Assembly (NCBI RefSeq): GCF_024055575.1
Contig: NZ_JAMXOE010000027.1
Location: 20,481-84,480, forward strand
Source of the DNA: Mucilaginibacter flavidus
Lineage (GTDB): Bacteria > Bacteroidota > Bacteroidia > Sphingobacteriales > Sphingobacteriaceae
Direction: 5' to 3'
Length of the DNA: 64,000 nucleotides
Position numbers and translations under genes: made by a program. The notes under the pieces were generated by a model. It made no database searches and was not told the origin of the DNA. It saw only the letters and a list, made by a program, of their open reading frames with translations. Of the stretch, positions 1-8,328 are shown piece by piece. The stretch's first letter is position 1. Each line of letters starts with the position of its first letter.

Positions 1-1
1 G

Positions 2-1120
2 GAGCGCATATTTCACAAACTGATGTTAAACTTCACCTGGTGGGTAAACCGCAAGGACGCACAAGGCAATAATATTTTTGAGGGTGGCTTTTTAGGGTTG
101 GACAATATCGGTGTATTCGACAGAAATGCACATTTGCCCATGGGGGAGACCCTTGAACAGGCCGATGGTACCAGTTGGATGGCTATTTATTCCTTAAACT
201 TATTGCGTATTGCGGCTGAGCTAGCTGAAACAAATAAGGCTTATAACGATATTGCGAGCAAGTTTTTTGAACATTTTATATACATCGCTGGCGCCATATC
301 AAACATTGGGCAGGATAACGAGGGTTTATGGGATGATACAGACGGTTTTTTTTACGATCAGTTGCGCCTTCCCGATAACAGCACTCAGAAAATGCGCGTG
401 CGCAGTATTGTCGGTTTAATCCCCTTGATTGCTGCTGAGGTTTTGGACGAAAATGATATTACCAATAACCCGATATTCAGCAACCGAATGAAATGGTTTG
501 CCGAAAACCGACCTGACCTTGCCGGCCTGGTGTCGCGTTGGGGGGAAACAAAAACACCCGGCAAGCATTTGGTTAGCCTTTTGCGGGGTTACCGCATGAA
601 ATCGTTATTGAAATACCTGCTTGATGAAAATGAGTTTCTGAGTAAATATGGCATCCGTTCGGTTTCGCGATATCATTTGGATAATCCTTACAATGTTGCT
701 ATTGACGGTGCGCAATTCAGCATAAAATATACGCCAGCCGAAAGTGACAGCGGCCTGTTTGGTGGCAATAGTAATTGGCGCGGCCCTATCTGGATGCCAA
801 TAAATTACCTGTTGATTGAAAGCCTTCACAAATTTTACCAGTATTATGGCGATGATTTTAAAATAGAGTGCCCCACAGGCTCTGGGAATTTTATGAACCT
901 GCAACAGGTGGCTGAAGATCTATACGGTCGCTTGTCAAATCTGTTTTTACGCGATGCCGAGGGGAGACGGGCAGTATACGGCGACTATCAAAAAATGCAA
1001 ACCGATCCTAATTTTAAAGATTTTATCTTATTTCATGAGTATTTTGACGGCGACACAGGGCGTGGAATGGGTGCATCTCATCAAACCGGTTGGACCGGCC
1101 TGATTGCAACTTGTTTATAG
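2..1120 (+). CDS. MGH1/GH63-like glycoside hydrolase, C-terminal part (5' end outside window)
   Basis: The reading frame is open to the left edge (codons for E-R-I-F-H-K-L precede the first ATG at 23), so this is the 3' end of a longer gene and ATG 23 is not the true start. The visible ~370 residues match the C-terminal catalytic (alpha/alpha)6 barrel of the large MGH1-type / mannosyl-oligosaccharide-glucosidase-like (GH63 clan) proteins of Bacteroidota. Recognisable pieces are NFTWWVNRKD, FLGLDNIGVFDR, LEQADGTSWMA and the late NWRGPIWMPINYLL and ASHQTGWTGL segments. Family members act on alpha-glucosidic or mannosidic linkages; the substrate here cannot be told. It converges on the DUF4251 gene. 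Confidence 0.8.
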   Translation, partial: ERIFHKLMLNFTWWVNRKDAQGNNIFEGGFLGLDNIGVFDRNAHLPMGETLEQADGTSWMAIYSLNLLRIAAELAETNKAYNDIASKFFEHFIYIAGAISNIGQDNEGLWDDTDGFFYDQLRLPDNSTQKMRVRSIVGLIPLIAAEVLDENDITNNPIFSNRMKWFAENRPDLAGLVSRWGETKTPGKHLVSLLRGYRMKSLLKYLLDENEFLSKYGIRSVSRYHLDNPYNVAIDGAQFSIKYTPAESDSGLFGGNSNWRGPIWMPINYLLIESLHKFYQYYGDDFKIECPTGSGNFMNLQQVAEDLYGRLSNLFLRDAEGRRAVYGDYQKMQTDPNFKDFILFHEYFDGDTGRGMGASHQTGWTGLIATCL

Positions 1121-1122
1121 CA

Positions 1123-1176
1123 TAAAAAAAATGAAAAACGGCTCCTCGATCTTAAAAATAACATCGAAATGGAGCC
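1123..1176 (-). terminator. Rho-independent terminator of the DUF4251 gene, possibly bidirectional
   Basis: Inverted repeat GGCTCC-TCGAT (1140-1150) pairs with ATCGA-aat-GGAGCC (1163-1176). On the minus strand the hairpin is followed by an almost pure T tract (complement of the A-runs at 1123-1138). It lies directly after the minus-strand gene ending at 1202 and between two convergent genes, so it could serve both. Confidence 0.6.
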
Positions 1177-1201
1177 TTCATAGTATCAATCCCGGAGGTG
1201 T

Positions 1202-1726
1202 TTATTTCTTTTCTTTCCTGTCTTCAATCGTCCCGTTGAACGAAATCGGGTCGCGGTTATTGCTGATTACCTGCAAGCTGGCGTACCCGGTAGCCGAAAC
1301 ATTCAACCTCATATACCGTACATCTTTCGATCCCTGGTTGAAATTATCCTTTGGTTTGATGACAATTTCATAGCCGCCTTTTTTACCGGCTTTAGCTTCA
1401 CAGCTAAAATTTGTAGTGTTTAGCTTTATGCCGCCATCTGTTGCATCGGTAGGTGCTAATGTAACCTGGCCGAAGTAAGGCAGGTATGTCTGCAAAGTAT
1501 CTTTAGATACCACCATATCATACCCAAAAGTTAATGACTTGGAGTTCCCCCGCTGCGGGATAACATAGTCAGCCTGGAAAACGTAGTTTTGAGCGTCGAT
1601 CAGCGCTTTTACCTTGGCAACCTTAGCGGCCTCCCTTTCGGCCCGCGAGGTTTTCTGGGCCAAAACTGTCTGAAAGCATGATAATATCAATACAGATATT
1701 ATTGCCAGTTTTGTTAAATTTCTCAT
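1202..1726 (-). CDS. DUF4251 family secreted protein
   Basis: A 174-aa protein with a clear Sec signal peptide (K near residue 6, hydrophobic IISVLILSCFQTVL, cleavage after ...VLAQ near 23-24). The mature part is all-beta in character and fits DUF4251, a small periplasmic family of unknown function common in Bacteroidota: YVIPQRG near 55, LPYFGQV near 82, a G-Y-E-[IV]-x-I-K-P strand, and ASLQVISNNRDPISFNGTI near the end. The function is unknown. It is a monocistronic minus-strand gene with its own terminator downstream and about 230 bp separating it from htpG upstream. Confidence 0.8.
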   Translation of the reverse strand: MRNLTKLAIISVLILSCFQTVLAQKTSRAEREAAKVAKVKALIDAQNYVFQADYVIPQRGNSKSLTFGYDMVVSKDTLQTYLPYFGQVTLAPTDATDGGIKLNTTNFSCEAKAGKKGGYEIVIKPKDNFNQGSKDVRYMRLNVSATGYASLQVISNNRDPISFNGTIEDRKEKK

Positions 1727-1830
1727 CTTATATATTTTTTTAGTAATTATCTACTAGATGCAACCCGTAACAAAATTCCATAATTATTTAACGATTAATA
1801 CATTAAATTCCATATTGTTTTCTTAAAATT

Positions 1831-1857
1831 AAAAAAGCCGCCCCTGGAGGCAGCCTT
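1831..1857 (-). terminator. Probable rho-independent terminator of htpG
   Basis: On the minus strand, after the htpG stop, a GC-rich hairpin (GCTGCC...GGCGGC, one mismatch, around 1837-1854) runs into TTTTTTAATTTT. The position, about 105 bp beyond the stop, is acceptable for a terminator. Confidence 0.5.
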
Positions 1858-1871
1858 TACTTCAAGATGTA

Positions 1872-1955
1872 AGAACCAAGAATCAAGATAAAAAAGCGTT
1901 GAATACGGTAATGATGCGATGCTTTCTTGTATCTTGGCTCTTGTATATTGGTTCT
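1872..1955. repeat. Nested inverted repeat downstream of htpG
   Basis: AGAACCAA (1872-1879) pairs with TTGGTTCT (1948-1955), and inside it CAAGATA (1884-1890) pairs with TATCTTG (1930-1936). The arms are made of low-complexity AAGAACCAAGAATCAAGA-type words resembling the dispersed intergenic repeats seen elsewhere in this window. Confidence 0.5.
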
Positions 1956-1960
1956 AAAAA

Positions 1961-3844
1961 TTATATCAGGTTAACGCTGCGGTTTACAAACTCAGTAAGT
2001 TCGGCACCCGTCAATAGTCCCTGTGATAATAATGCAAGATCGAATGCTTGTTTTGAAAGAGCTGCCTGTACTTCCTCATTCTCTTCGTTTAATATCCTGC
2101 TTATTAATTTATGGTTACCGTTTACAATAACTTTATAGTTATCGGGCATGCTGCCATAAAAGCCCATTCCACCACCCATAGCTGCCATTTCTTTCATGCG
2201 GCGCATAAACTCATCCATTGTAACGGTTACCGGCAATTCGTCGGGATTTAAGCTTTCCAGTTCAACTTTGTAAGCTGGCTTATTAATGGCTTTATCAAAA
2301 ATGCCTTTAACTGTTTTTGCCTGCTCTTCGGTAAGTACATGCTCAGGAGCATCTTCTTTTTTGATAAGCTTGTCGGCAACGTCAGCATCCACACGCTTAA
2401 AGGACGTCTTCTCCAGTTTTTGCTCAAGGTGCCCAATAAAGTGGTTATCGATAGGGGAGTTCATCACCAAAACATCGTAACCTTTTTTATTTGCCGATTG
2501 GATAAATGCGTCCTGTTTGGCAGGGTCGTTGGTGTAAATGTAAACCAGCTGCCCGTCTTTGTCGGTTTGCTCAGGGGTTACCTTGTCTTTATACTCATTT
2601 AGTGTAAAGTTTTCCTTTTGAGTATTGCTCAGGAAAACAAAGTCTTTGGCCTTGTCATAAAACTTCTCTTCACTTACCATCCCATATTTTACAAACAGGC
2701 CGATGTCGGTCCATTTTTCTTCATAGGCTTTGCGGTCGGCCTTAAATAATTCTGCCAATTTATCAGCTACTTTTTTGGTGATGTAGCTATTAATTTTCTT
2801 CACACTACTATCAGCCTGTAAAAAACTACGCGATACATTCAGGGGGATATCCGGAGAATCGATAACACCATGCAGCAACATCAAAAACTCAGGCACAATA
2901 TCCTTTACCTCGTCTGTAATAAATACCTGGCGCGAGAACAGTTTGATTTTGTTTTTCTGTATCTCGAAATCGTTTTTAAGCTTAGGGAAGTATAGTACGC
3001 CGGTTAAGTTAAATGGATAGTCAACATTCAGATGTATCCAGAATAGCGGGTCCTCAGAGAATGGATAAAGCTGTTTGTAAAAATTAAGGTAATCCTCATC
3101 TTTCAGTTCACTCGGCGCCTTAGTCCAAATTGGGTTGGTATCGTTAATGATATTATCAACTTCAATCGATTTGTATTTAGGTTTACCCTCTTCATCAACG
3201 CCATCTTCTTCTTCCTGTGTGTTAGTTCCGAATTTAATAGGTACCGGCAAAAATTTGCAATATTTATCAAGGATTTGCTGTAAGCGATATTTACTTAAAA
3301 ACTCTTCCGACTCTTTGTTGATATGAAGTGTGATTTCGGTGCCACGCTCCTGCAGGCTGCCTTCGCTCAACTCAAATTCGGTGCTGCCATCGCAAGTCCA
3401 GTGGGCAGGTTCAGCGCCTTCCTGGTACGATAACGATTCAATTTCAACCTTGTCAGCAACCATAAATGCTGAATAAAAACCTAAGCCAAAACGGCCGATT
3501 ATTTCGTTTGCATCTTTAGCTTCTTTGAATTTCTCCATAAACTCAGTAGCGCCCGAGAATGCTATCTGGTTGATGTATTTTTTTATTTCTTCGGCGGTCA
3601 TACCCAAACCATTGTCGGATATCGTGATTGTTTTAGCTTTTTCGTCGAAAGCTATTTCAACGCGTAAATCACCAAGTTCGCCATTGTATTGGCCTAAAGA
3701 GGCCAAACGTTTAACTTTTTGCGTAGCATCAACTGCATTTGATACCAGTTCCCTTAAAAATATCTCGGTATCTGAGTATAAGAATTTTTTGATGATTGGG
3801 AAAATATTCTCGGTATGGATCGAAATTGTGCCTTTTTCTTGCAT
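1961..3844 (-). CDS. htpG: Molecular chaperone HtpG (bacterial Hsp90)
   Basis: 627 aa, the usual length for the cytosolic ATP-dependent chaperone HtpG. The N-terminal GHKL ATPase domain shows the Hsp90 motifs: FLRELVSNAVDA (residues ~29-40, catalytic E and ATP-binding N), ISDNGLGM (~75-82) and GRFGLGFYSAF (~116-126). The middle domain carries VSRSFLQAD, which includes the conserved catalytic-loop arginine. The C-terminal dimerisation domain ends in the hydrophobic QGLLTGAELTEFVNRSVNLI. The start at 3844 gives the standard M-x-E-K-G-T-I-S-I-H-T-E opening. It is monocistronic on the minus strand; no heat-shock promoter could be assigned by eye. Confidence 0.97.
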   Translation of the reverse strand: MQEKGTISIHTENIFPIIKKFLYSDTEIFLRELVSNAVDATQKVKRLASLGQYNGELGDLRVEIAFDEKAKTITISDNGLGMTAEEIKKYINQIAFSGATEFMEKFKEAKDANEIIGRFGLGFYSAFMVADKVEIESLSYQEGAEPAHWTCDGSTEFELSEGSLQERGTEITLHINKESEEFLSKYRLQQILDKYCKFLPVPIKFGTNTQEEEDGVDEEGKPKYKSIEVDNIINDTNPIWTKAPSELKDEDYLNFYKQLYPFSEDPLFWIHLNVDYPFNLTGVLYFPKLKNDFEIQKNKIKLFSRQVFITDEVKDIVPEFLMLLHGVIDSPDIPLNVSRSFLQADSSVKKINSYITKKVADKLAELFKADRKAYEEKWTDIGLFVKYGMVSEEKFYDKAKDFVFLSNTQKENFTLNEYKDKVTPEQTDKDGQLVYIYTNDPAKQDAFIQSANKKGYDVLVMNSPIDNHFIGHLEQKLEKTSFKRVDADVADKLIKKEDAPEHVLTEEQAKTVKGIFDKAINKPAYKVELESLNPDELPVTVTMDEFMRRMKEMAAMGGGMGFYGSMPDNYKVIVNGNHKLISRILNEENEEVQAALSKQAFDLALLSQGLLTGAELTEFVNRSVNLI

Positions 3845-3967
3845 AATCTATTCGGTTATAAAATTTAATGTTTTAGTGATACTACTGCCCATCAATGTAT
3901 GTTCCAAATGATGGATAGTTGACAAATTGGCAGTAGTAAAATAAAATGCGAAGAGCTGAAATGGAAA

Positions 3968-4627
3968 CTACTTTATAAGAAAGTGAAAGATGCCGTAGAT
4001 AATTAATACACCGGCACCGAGTAAGATGAAACCCGTTCGCCGTTTCTTTTTCATATAACAAAGCATAATAATCCCTGTTAATGATATCAGCGACATCAAA
4101 ATGGCTGTTATATCAATAACCACGCTCCAGCTTTTGCCAGTATCGCGCCCTTTATGCAGATCATTTAAAACCGCAATCAATCCGAAGCTTGTTTCGGTAA
4201 TTTGATAGTTGCCATCGTTGCGGTTTATATATACATCTGCCGAGTTGCCAGGGCCGTTGAATGCTACAGAAACAGCCGGGCCATCTATTCGAAATTCGCT
4301 AACATGCCCGTTTACTTTGTTTGTTTTACGAAGGAATTCGACAATGTTCAGTTTGTCAACCCTCGTCGTATCTTTATTGTTGACCCAATTTACATTTAAC
4401 CTGCCGGTTTGCTTTTTTACTACAGGTTTGCTTCCGAACCATTCGGCGTGATTAAGGGTAAGCCCTGTAACTGCAAAAAACAGTACAATCACAAAGCTTA
4501 CCATCGAAAGGTAAATATGCAGCCAGCGCGATAACGAAACCGGGCGCTTTTTTGATGCTGATTTTGCCGATCTTACAGTTCTTATTCTTTTGTGCGGGCC
4601 ACCGGCGGGTAAATTACTATTGGGCAT
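3968..4627 (-). CDS. PepSY-domain membrane protein
   Basis: 219 aa. A basic N terminus leads into SRWLHIYLSMVSFVIVLFFAVTG (TM ~34-56), the signature W-L-H-x-[YW]-[LS] start of PepSY-associated TM proteins. A periplasmic PepSY-like region (~60-155) follows, with V-N-G-H-V-S-E-F-R and an LNDLHKGRDTGKSW segment. Two C-terminal helices (~165-185 and 195-216) end the protein. Such short PepSY proteins occur in flavin-based extracytoplasmic electron-transfer clusters. Its start overlaps the 3' end of the upstream ApbE-DUF2271 gene by 11 bp, so the two are almost certainly co-translated and functionally linked. No heme ligand set could be assigned from sequence alone. Confidence 0.8.
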   Translation of the reverse strand: MPNSNLPAGGPHKRIRTVRSAKSASKKRPVSLSRWLHIYLSMVSFVIVLFFAVTGLTLNHAEWFGSKPVVKKQTGRLNVNWVNNKDTTRVDKLNIVEFLRKTNKVNGHVSEFRIDGPAVSVAFNGPGNSADVYINRNDGNYQITETSFGLIAVLNDLHKGRDTGKSWSVVIDITAILMSLISLTGIIMLCYMKKKRRTGFILLGAGVLIIYGIFHFLIK

Positions 4628-6158
4628 CCTTTGGCTTTTTCCGGTAATCTAATGTGGCTGCTGCAATTTCCGCGTTGCCTGTTAGCTGCACTTGTTTAAA
4701 TCCGCCTGTAAAATCTATCTTTTGCTCCATTAATTGGTAGGTACCATGTTCGCGGGCAGCCTCGATGTAGATGGTGTAAGTACCGCGATTGACTAATTTA
4801 CCATTATCGTCTTTGCCATCCCATTTCAACGTGTATTTTCCTGCCGATCTTGTAGCGCTCGATGTTGAACTTACGCTCGCATTGGCATCCATAAAGCTTT
4901 GGTAATAAGTGCGGTACCAGGCATGCATTTCATCCAGGTACCGGGTTTTATTATACCATAATGCAATATTGCGAACGGGTTTGTTATCTTTATCAACCAC
5001 CCAAACGGCAACGTACGGCCGGTGTACCCTGAAACCCTGTATTTCTGCAAGTTCAATGTTAATAGCAAGTTCGGTGTTCGGATCCCAGGTATTCGCTTTG
5101 ATGTCTGTTGCCACGGCAGCAGTTTTCGCTACAGGCAGTTCGATCGATTTCCATCCTTCACTTTCGATCCGTTCGCCCTTGTTTGTGAATATTAAATACT
5201 GTACGCCCGGAATACTTGCTGCAAGTTTTGCACTTTCGGCAGGCTTAAGCACGCTAAAAGCCGTGGCAAGCGCGCCGGCATCGGAAGCATTATCTGCCAC
5301 TACCGTCGAGCTTATTACAGTTTCGGCTGGGGTTCCCGAACGCGGGTCAACAATATGTGAATACCATTTCCCATTAATTAATTCTCCCCGGCGGTAGTTG
5401 CCGCTGGTGGCAATTGCTTTATTGCTCAAAGCAACTTTTGCTATAGCGGCATCATTTTCAGCATCGGCTTTTGGGTTGCTGATTTGAACCTGCTCAGTAT
5501 GATTTCCTCTTATAACAATATCACCACCAATATTCAGGACTATCGCTGTCACGCCATTTAAGCCCAAGGCAGCATCGCAGGCCTTATTAATGATATAGCT
5601 TTTAGTAAATGAATTAAGTATCAAAGGCGCATTATCCAGGCGCTGTACGGTGCTGTTTTCGGCATTTAGTATGTAATGCGTTCCGCGAACAGTTTTAACA
5701 GCCTCGTTAATTTCAATTTGTGTTGGCACCCGGTTTTCTTTCGCCGCCGACTTCCATAGTTTTGTAATCACTTCGGCCGATGGGTCTAACGCGCCGTCGG
5801 TAAGTTTTCGCCACTTGTCAAACAAATCTAGCACCTGGAATAATTCGGGGGATATCTTAGCAGCTTTTTGCGATCCGTTCATCCAGCGGCTAAATTCGCT
5901 TTGCGTATTGTAGCCGCTAAGAATATGGTCAAGGCGGTCTATTTCGTTCAAGGCCTTTGCTTCGGCCTGGTCGGCAACGTCCTGGTTGGCTGCTGAAATT
6001 TTTATTTGCAGGGAAGTTCCTAAAACATTTTCGTAATCAGATACATAGGTTTTTCCTGCATTTAAGGGGGCATTGTTGGTATTACTGCAAAGCAGCATTG
6101 CCAGGCAAACCATTAAGGCACCGGGCACAAGTTTGATTTTCGTAAGCAAGGGGTTCAT
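4617..6158 (-). CDS. ApbE-family FMN transferase fused to DUF2271
   Basis: 513 aa. A signal peptide or N-anchor (residues ~1-28, hydrophobic VPGALMVCLAMLLC) has a cysteine that does not fit a strict lipobox. Residues ~40-330 are an ApbE (FAD:protein FMN transferase) domain: TKSYIINKACDAA, VLNIGGDIVIRG, ATSGNYRRGE, the HIVDPRSGTP motif and the DNASDAGALATA metal-binding region. Residues ~355-505 form a DUF2271 beta-domain (VAVWVVDKDNKPVRNIALWY, then KWDGKDDNGKLVNRGTY). ApbE enzymes attach FMN covalently to extracytoplasmic flavoproteins. The DUF2271 fusion and the overlapping PepSY membrane gene suggest a small flavinylation and electron-transfer module whose FMN-accepting target is not visible here. 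The lysine of the usual KG[YF] motif is kept but followed by S, a minor variation. Confidence 0.85.
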   Translation of the reverse strand: MNPLLTKIKLVPGALMVCLAMLLCSNTNNAPLNAGKTYVSDYENVLGTSLQIKISAANQDVADQAEAKALNEIDRLDHILSGYNTQSEFSRWMNGSQKAAKISPELFQVLDLFDKWRKLTDGALDPSAEVITKLWKSAAKENRVPTQIEINEAVKTVRGTHYILNAENSTVQRLDNAPLILNSFTKSYIINKACDAALGLNGVTAIVLNIGGDIVIRGNHTEQVQISNPKADAENDAAIAKVALSNKAIATSGNYRRGELINGKWYSHIVDPRSGTPAETVISSTVVADNASDAGALATAFSVLKPAESAKLAASIPGVQYLIFTNKGERIESEGWKSIELPVAKTAAVATDIKANTWDPNTELAINIELAEIQGFRVHRPYVAVWVVDKDNKPVRNIALWYNKTRYLDEMHAWYRTYYQSFMDANASVSSTSSATRSAGKYTLKWDGKDDNGKLVNRGTYTIYIEAAREHGTYQLMEQKIDFTGGFKQVQLTGNAEIAAATLDYRKKPKDAQ

Positions 6159-6283
6159 AAAGTATATTTGCGTTATGGGTGTGGGAACAAATTATTCAAA
6201 CAATAATATTAAAAATATATTGTCTGAAAATAGGCTATAAATTTGGAGGAATATTGAACCTAACAAAATTGTTGCTTTCAATA

Positions 6284-6823
6284 TTATTTAATAGCATTAA
6301 TAACTGTGGACAGCACGGCTTTTAAGTTGTCAGTTGTTTGTTCATCTGTTATATTTCCTTGCCCATCCATCTTCGATCTGATAAACGAAATTAGCACCGT
6401 AGCTTCTTCGGGCCGGTTGGCATCTATTGCACCCAAAACCTTTTTCAACGCTTCGTGCGCATTTTCGCCGCCTGTTGATGCGGTTATCAATGCAGTTAGC
6501 TTGCCGGTAAAGGAGCCGCTCGATACCGTCCAGTCCAAAGCATTTTTCAGCTGACCCGGTATGCCATAGGCATATTCAGGGGTGCAAATGATGACAGCAT
6601 CTGCGTTTGTTATAAAATTGCGAAGCTCAGACACTGCCTCGTGTGGTCTATCATGGTCATTTCCGGGATCGAAAGGTGGGATATCGACTAACCTGTCATA
6701 AATAGTGAAAGCAATATCGGCCGGTGCCATCGACTTCAAAAAATTAAGAACAGCATGGTTTGATGAACCCGAGCGCAGGCTGCCGGGTATGGCGAAGATG
6801 TGTTTTTTAGCAGGTAGTTGCAT
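6284..6823 (-). CDS. NADPH-dependent FMN reductase family protein (flavodoxin fold)
   Basis: 179 aa, typical of the NADPH-dependent FMN reductase / chromate-azoreductase-like family (SsuE/YieF type). It has IPGSLRSGSSNHAVL (residues ~12-26, FMN phosphate loop), PPFDPGNDHD, and TPEYAYGIPGQLKNALDW (~80-97, the hallmark flavin-contacting loop). It is cytosolic and reduces FMN or quinone-like acceptors with NAD(P)H. The gene is on the minus strand, separated from the ApbE gene by 125 bp and from the kinase gene upstream by ~146 bp, so probably expressed on its own. The physiological acceptor is unknown. Confidence 0.85.
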   Translation of the reverse strand: MQLPAKKHIFAIPGSLRSGSSNHAVLNFLKSMAPADIAFTIYDRLVDIPPFDPGNDHDRPHEAVSELRNFITNADAVIICTPEYAYGIPGQLKNALDWTVSSGSFTGKLTALITASTGGENAHEALKKVLGAIDANRPEEATVLISFIRSKMDGQGNITDEQTTDNLKAVLSTVINAIK

Positions 6824-6969
6824 TTTTAAGACTTATAAATACAATAGTACTTTTTATGCTGCAGACCTGTTTTATTACTGAAAAATATGATGAAATGTTG
6901 ACGGGCAGCCATCTGCCACATGTTTTTGTCGCGCATCCTATAATCCTAAAAATCCTGCAAATCTTAGTT

Positions 6970-8328
6970 TTAGCCTCCCTGCGGGCTAAACTGCAATATA
7001 AATGTAGCTCCCATACCTTGTGTCGATTGCACCTGTATGTTTCCCTTATGCAATAGCATGATCTGTTTGCAGAGACTAAGCCCGATGCCGCTTCCACTTT
7101 TGCGGGTACTGAAGAACGGGATAAATATTTTATCCAGCAATTCGGGGGGCATGCCCAGTCCATTGTCCGAAACTTTTACGAGTGTTTTATTGTTGCTCAA
7201 TACCTCTGCAGATAGCGTTAGGGTAGGACTCTCGCGATCCTTTACCGCCTCTATGGCGTTCACCAGCAGGTTTATCATTACCTGCTCAATGAGGTTCAAA
7301 TCGGCTTCGATAGCCAGGGTGGGGTCGCGCAGGATGATCTCCAGTTCGATGTGTTTCTTTTCCAGCGTAGGGCGCATCAGCCGGTTAAGGGATTCGAACA
7401 AGTTACGTACCAGTATCTTGGTTAAATCAAGCTTGGTAATTTTATTCAGGCTACGGTAGCTCTCGGTAAATTTAAGCAAACCTTCGCTGCGGCGCTTAAT
7501 GGTATCGATACCCAGTTCCAAATCCTCCATTTGGGTGCTCACTGGGCTGTTCTTAATTTCGGGGCTTTGCAGGCGGTTTTTTAGCGTGTCGGCAAGTGAT
7601 GATATCGGTGCCACGGAGTTCATAATCTCGTGCGTCATTACATTCAGCAGCTTTTGCCAGGCCTTTGATTCGGTTTCGTCCAGGGCCTCGCTCACGTTTT
7701 GGAAGGCAATCAACTTATACATCTTATCCTCGCTACGCATTACACTCGCAGTAACCAATATTTTAACCAATTGTTGGTTGCGGGTTACCGTCAATATTTT
7801 GCTGTCGCCAGGCTTAAGTTTAATTATCTCGTTGTATAACTCTTCCTCCCGCTTTTCGAGCGAGTGGATGGTTTTAAGATAAGGCACGCCAATCAACTTC
7901 TTAAAAGCCTCGTTGATCCAGCCGGTTTCGCCGCTTTCCTGCTCGTACGATATGATGCCGGTATCAACCAGCTCCAATATTTTTTGCAGGTAATGATACT
8001 GGGTTTCGCGCTCGCGGCTTATCAACTTAAACGTTGTATTTATTTCGTTAAATCCTTTACGTAACGGTTTTAATTCGTTTGGCGCTTTACGCACGTCAAA
8101 GTGGCGCGAAAAATCGCGGTAATGTATCGACTCTACAAACTGGCTCACCTCGTCCTGTGCCTTTTTCTGGAAACGTATAAGGTCGAGCACCTGATAAGCG
8201 CAAAGGGGCACGGTTATTACCAGAAACATTTTCTGGCTGTCAACTAAAAGATACGACGAAACGCTAAGTGTAATAAACATTAATATTACACGCATCACCA
8301 AACGCCATTCGTAACGGTTAAATATCAT
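6970..8328 (-). CDS. Membrane sensor histidine kinase (NtrB-like partner of the adjacent activator)
   Basis: 452 aa. Two TM helices near the N terminus (~11-29 and 34-51) have almost no periplasmic loop, so the signal is probably sensed in the membrane or cytoplasm. A linker/PAS-like region (~100-215) contains GWINEAFKKLIG. The HisKA H-box is MTHEIMNSVAPISS with phospho-acceptor His233. The HATPase_c domain shows an N-box (MINLLVNAIEAV), G1 (SDNGLGMP), F-box (IFIPFFSTRKSGSGIGLSL) and G2. The start overlaps the end of the activator gene by 11 bp (order activator then kinase), so they form one transcript. Its position divergent from the adaptor-ATPase-permease array makes it the likely sensor for that system. 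Confidence 0.92.
   Translation of the reverse strand: MIFNRYEWRLVMRVILMFITLSVSSYLLVDSQKMFLVITVPLCAYQVLDLIRFQKKAQDEVSQFVESIHYRDFSRHFDVRKAPNELKPLRKGFNEINTTFKLISRERETQYHYLQKILELVDTGIISYEQESGETGWINEAFKKLIGVPYLKTIHSLEKREEELYNEIIKLKPGDSKILTVTRNQQLVKILVTASVMRSEDKMYKLIAFQNVSEALDETESKAWQKLLNVMTHEIMNSVAPISSLADTLKNRLQSPEIKNSPVSTQMEDLELGIDTIKRRSEGLLKFTESYRSLNKITKLDLTKILVRNLFESLNRLMRPTLEKKHIELEIILRDPTLAIEADLNLIEQVMINLLVNAIEAVKDRESPTLTLSAEVLSNNKTLVKVSDNGLGMPPELLDKIFIPFFSTRKSGSGIGLSLCKQIMLLHKGNIQVQSTQGMGATFILQFSPQGG

Noticed and set aside
1104..1373. Plus-strand open frame of 89 codons overlapping the end of the glycoside hydrolase
   Set aside because: It reads through the terminator hairpin and the antisense of the DUF4251 gene; no domain and no plausible start.
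6807..7163. Minus-strand open frame of 118 codons across the start of the FMN reductase gene and the end of the kinase gene
   Set aside because: It overlaps the kinase 3' end in another frame, has a low-complexity cysteine/arginine-rich translation with no recognisable domain, and crosses the gap by chance.
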